From Acanthaster planci (taxonomy: Eukaryota > Echinodermata > Asteroidea > Valvatida > Acanthasteridae), in assembly GCF_001949145.1 (NCBI RefSeq), contig NW_019091401.1:873287-912757 (forward strand): a stretch of 39,471 nucleotides of DNA, read 5' to 3'. Below are positions 36,098-39,471 of the stretch, in pieces. Below the pieces are notes generated by a model. It searched no databases. It saw only the letters and a list, made by a program, of their open reading frames with translations, and was not told the DNA's origin. The translations under genes were made by a program, and so were the position numbers. Numbering within the stretch: position 1 is the first letter of the stretch; each line of letters begins with the position of its first letter.

Positions 36098-39000
36098 CTA
36101 AGTGAGAAGACCAGAAAGCCTAGCGATGAACATCAAGTCATCAGTGACAGAGAATGAGCTGGTATTACTGCCGTAAAAAAAAAGAAAAGAGAAACTAAAT
36201 TTGCATCTCTCCAACTCAAGATTCCCTCGAAATTGCTTCTATTTTTGCTGTGGCAAGCTCACTGGTTGAGCAGTCACGATGTCAGCACTCAGCACTCATA
36301 CGCAGGAGGTCATTCCACCCAGGTAAGACTGTGGTTTTTTTTATCTTGGGTTCTCAAGGGGCACTGAGTATACAATGCTTCTGAAATTACACCACTGATT
36401 GGCAAAATCCAATATGTCACCCGATAACACACAATGAATCCATTTTTTGTCCTCAATAAGCTCACTTTACATGCAGTCTGCATATAACAGAGCGCCAACT
36501 TAACGTGCCATTTTCAAGCATGGCTCAGCTTGGCATCCTGATAAAAATGAACAGACTGAGTTGTGAAAAATGCTATTAAAGTATATTTACATCCTTCCCT
36601 AAGCTCTCTTAGGGAACATGATACATTTTATTTAAGGAGATCAAACTTATCCACTTCGGGATGGAGGATGTGAGCCACATTTATGTTACTCAAAGACTTA
36701 CTTCAGCTTTTGTCTGATTTCAAGGCTGTGCCTGCCCTTGGGCCTGAATCTGAAAAAATAACAAAAGAAATCCCCTCAACTCAAAAACAAAACAACAAAA
36801 GCAACAGAAACTGAAACGAAAAAAGGGGATTTTGATAAACAGCATGGCACTGTGTATGGCCTTGCCTTGCCTTCGGGTACTCCTGGAAAATATTTTCTGT
36901 GAAGTAAAACTCACACTTAACGGTCAGAAATAAAAGAGACACGCCAAACGGATGGTTGAAATGTTAAATGTCACATTAGTCGGCACAGAGCTTGATGGTA
37001 TCTGGAGGTCAACTATTAGGCATGGCAGGTACCTCCATTAGATTAAAGCTGAGTGAATTTGTGCCTAACACAATCAACTGCCGTGGAAAATGGCAGCCTC
37101 AAAAAAGAAAGAGATACAGGCATGATGGCCCCCATTACAACTTGTGGCAATCTGGTAAAAGAGTGCAGTTTCTGATGCGGTCACAACTGTCCTGTCCATG
37201 TGATTCAATGCCATCCATTAAAGAGGATGTAAGAAATTTCTCATTGAATCTTTGAAAAGCAACTCTTGTGTTCAGCTCTGTCTGTGTACAGTAACAAAAC
37301 TTTCTATAAATTTACGAGTGAAATGGTGATATCACTTAACATCTTCTTTAAAAAACGTGAACCGATGATATTATCTTTTAAAAGCAAAAGAAAAAATGGT
37401 GATATCATTTCAAAAGAATTATAATAATTACAGAGGTGTTTGAGAACTGTGCACTTTTTGAAAGTTTTTACTGGGTCACATAACATTGCATTGAGTCAAT
37501 GACCTGATGTTATGCACACTTATACACTATTACAATGAGCCGTTTAGTACATGTACCGACCGGTACAATTAGGCTCCCAAAATTGTACAGAAATTCCTCT
37601 AGCCCAAACTTGTGGCTGCGGCTGTAAAGGGCACATCAGCTATGGAACCCACCAGCTACGGTACACAGTGGCTGTAGCCACTTCTCATAGACATTTGCGT
37701 TTCTTCTAAAAGCAGCTGCCTACGGATCAAAACCACTCCCTCTTTTGATCAGAGATGAGATTGGAAGAAAATAAAATACCAATCCGTGAAATGATCCCCA
37801 CGGGTTTTGAGGGATCCACCAGTAAGGATCATAGGGACATTCCTGTTGGCGTAATTATACAGACATCCCTTAAAATACCCATTCCTTGGGCTCTTGCTGA
37901 CTTTTAACTTACCAACACCTTAACACTAAACTCAAAATTTTCCAGATTTCAGAAGTCATTTTCAAAAATCCTGAAATCGAGAGAAATATGACAAATCTCA
38001 GCCTTGGACATAACGGAAATGCCGGGGATATTGAAAAATACAGCATTTTAAAATTGAAAACAGTTTTTAAACGGTAAATGTTGTACATTGAGTCAAAAAT
38101 CAAAATTGCATCATTGTTTCTCAAACGTATCACAGACATCCATGTTTTCACAAAGCAGAGTGTACATGTAATTTTACAACTGGTGCTCTAAGAAGTCTTC
38201 AGCACCACAAAATAGTTCACCACACTTTGCTTCTAAATCACACAAAATGCATGAAATGGGGTCGATGAAAAGCCACGCGTGCTGCAAAGTACACAAGGCT
38301 TGTGTTGACAGCAAGTGAGTGCATAAGGCCAGTATCGATTGGTGGGTCATTCAATACCGATGAGGTGCTTAGCATCATCTCCAAGACAAAGTGGCTGTTT
38401 GGGAATGCACGCAGATATTGACCTATCGTCGTCTCTCCAGCCCGAGGTGTGAGATAGATGGCTTTTTCAGTGGAACAAACAACCTAAACACACTACTTTA
38501 AACTTGTCCGAAAATACTTGGCTCAAATCTCTGGAGAAATGTACTGTGACTTCATATTATCTTCTTCAGAGAAGTCACACTGCAAGCTCACCAAAAGAAA
38601 GTCGGACATGACAGGAATGACAAATGATTCCAAAAGCTGGGACTCCTGATCGCAACAATACAGTTAGGCATGAGTGTCAACATGGGACTCACACTATAAA
38701 CATCAATCTTTTGTGGGAAAAACTAGATTTTGAAAATATCCAAGAGACCAATCTGTCTCTGAAAACACACTTTACTCCAAGTTGAAAGTTGAATTTAACC
38801 ACTCTTAAGTACCAATCGGCACATGCTCTTATTAAATGATGCCTCTAGACTGTACCTATTTTCAAGTAATCGATAAGAATTAACTATTGATCTTTATCAA
38901 GCATATAAATGGTGCAGTATTTGTGAAAGCATAGTAATGTGAGGTTTGAAAAGGACATGAAAGGTCTTTTTTTAATGACCACCTGTAATGCTCCCATGAA

Positions 39001-39471
39001 AATGTCTTTGAAACAACAGATGGGACAGCAACTGTTCACATAATTCTTTGTCCACGGATCAAGTTCATATACATTTGAATGAAAGACTGATATAGTAAGC
39101 ACTGAAATTACACACATTCACACATGTTCATGTATTGCATAAAAACAGATTTGTAGCCAAAATGACATTGTTTTGGTCGGCTAAGCTTCACTAGTACCAC
39201 ACAAATTGGCAACATGGAGGCTCTGAAAGAAATGGTTATTGTTTCACAAACTAAACATGCCGAAGTTGACATGAAGACACTGCTCAAAGCTGCAAACTTG
39301 GTCCAAAATTATTATACAGCTCTCATTCAAACTTAACCAACACACCCACCCTCACTCGAAGGTATTCATTATCTACTCTTTGGTGGACAGACACAATTTC
39401 TGACAAAGTAAGTACCTTGCCTGAGGACACACGCACCCAAGTGTGTATTTGCCTGCAACTGGGGACCCTAT
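36098..39471 (-). CDS. 3' end of an unrecognised minus-strand gene, three candidate coding exons
   Basis: Three minus-strand segments join in phase. The first runs from the window edge, 39471 to 39416 (GSPVAGKYTLGCVCPQA, donor AAG|GTACTT). The second is 36749-36702 (FRPKGRHSLEIRQKL), with a strong acceptor (TTATTTTTTCAG) and strong donor (GAA|GTAAGT). The third is 36167-36098 (NTSSFSVTDDLMFIARLSGL, ending LLT), with a long polypyrimidine acceptor and a TAG stop. Phases are AG+A and AA+T. In the second segment only the frame that fits both neighbours is free of stops. I do not recognise the protein; the piece is only about 55 residues, and the rest lies beyond the window. The first segment could instead start at an acceptor near 39461, and other exons could lie in the 2.7-kb intron. 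Confidence 0.42.

Noticed and set aside
36880-36905. Minus-strand acceptor (ACTTCACAG) before AAAATATTTTCC
   Set aside because: No good donor follows and the phase to 36749 cannot be matched convincingly.
37916-37973. Minus-strand exon-like segment (GATTTCAG acceptor, GTTG|GTAAGT donor)
   Set aside because: Splicing it to the next supported exon (36749) creates a TGA at the junction, and its content is AT-rich.

Overview
This is a window of animal nuclear DNA. The genes have canonical GT-AG introns, polyadenylation signals, and products typical of metazoans: an alpha-2,8-sialyltransferase-like enzyme, a ribosome biogenesis factor (RRS1), ribosomal protein eL18 and a membrane-anchored JmjC/cupin oxygenase. 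An ST8Sia-type sialyltransferase, moderate AT-richness, many short ATGTACAT palindromes and much anonymous repeat DNA fit a marine invertebrate deuterostome (echinoderm, hemichordate or cephalochordate). I cannot decide the species from the sequence alone.

Layout. 1-5570: mostly non-coding. It holds a weak minus-strand exon candidate at the left edge, a repeat element flanked by CCAAT-containing inverted repeats (613-1114), and a decayed intronless reading frame (2051-2867). 5571-8315 (+): a three-exon ST8Sia-like sialyltransferase. 9451-20120 (-): RRS1 in eleven exons, convergent with the sialyltransferase; its introns hold most of the tandem and inverted repeats and the only assembly gap (19652-19885). 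20121-20492: a compact divergent promoter. 20493-24221 (+): RPL18 in seven exons. 25284-28049 (+): the JmjC/cupin gene in four exons. 28224-30229: no gene seen. 30230-39471 (-): probably the last three coding exons and a long 3' UTR of a gene that starts beyond the right edge.

I joined exons only where donor, acceptor and codon phase agreed. RPL18 rebuilds to exactly 188 residues, the length of human eL18. RRS1 rebuilds to 341 residues (human 365), the sialyltransferase to 357 and the JmjC protein to 336. RRS1 and RPL18 are functionally linked: RRS1 is needed for large-subunit assembly and eL18 is a large-subunit protein, and they share a promoter of about 370 bp. The sialyltransferase and JmjC protein are both predicted single-span type II membrane proteins facing the secretory lumen; their closeness is probably incidental.

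I did not find a convincing new multi-gene system. The items most worth a second look are a GC-AG intron in RRS1, two possible 3' ends for the JmjC gene, the unrecognised decayed reading frame, and a repeat family whose one copy lies between inverted 16-17 bp tandem arrays next to the sequence gap.
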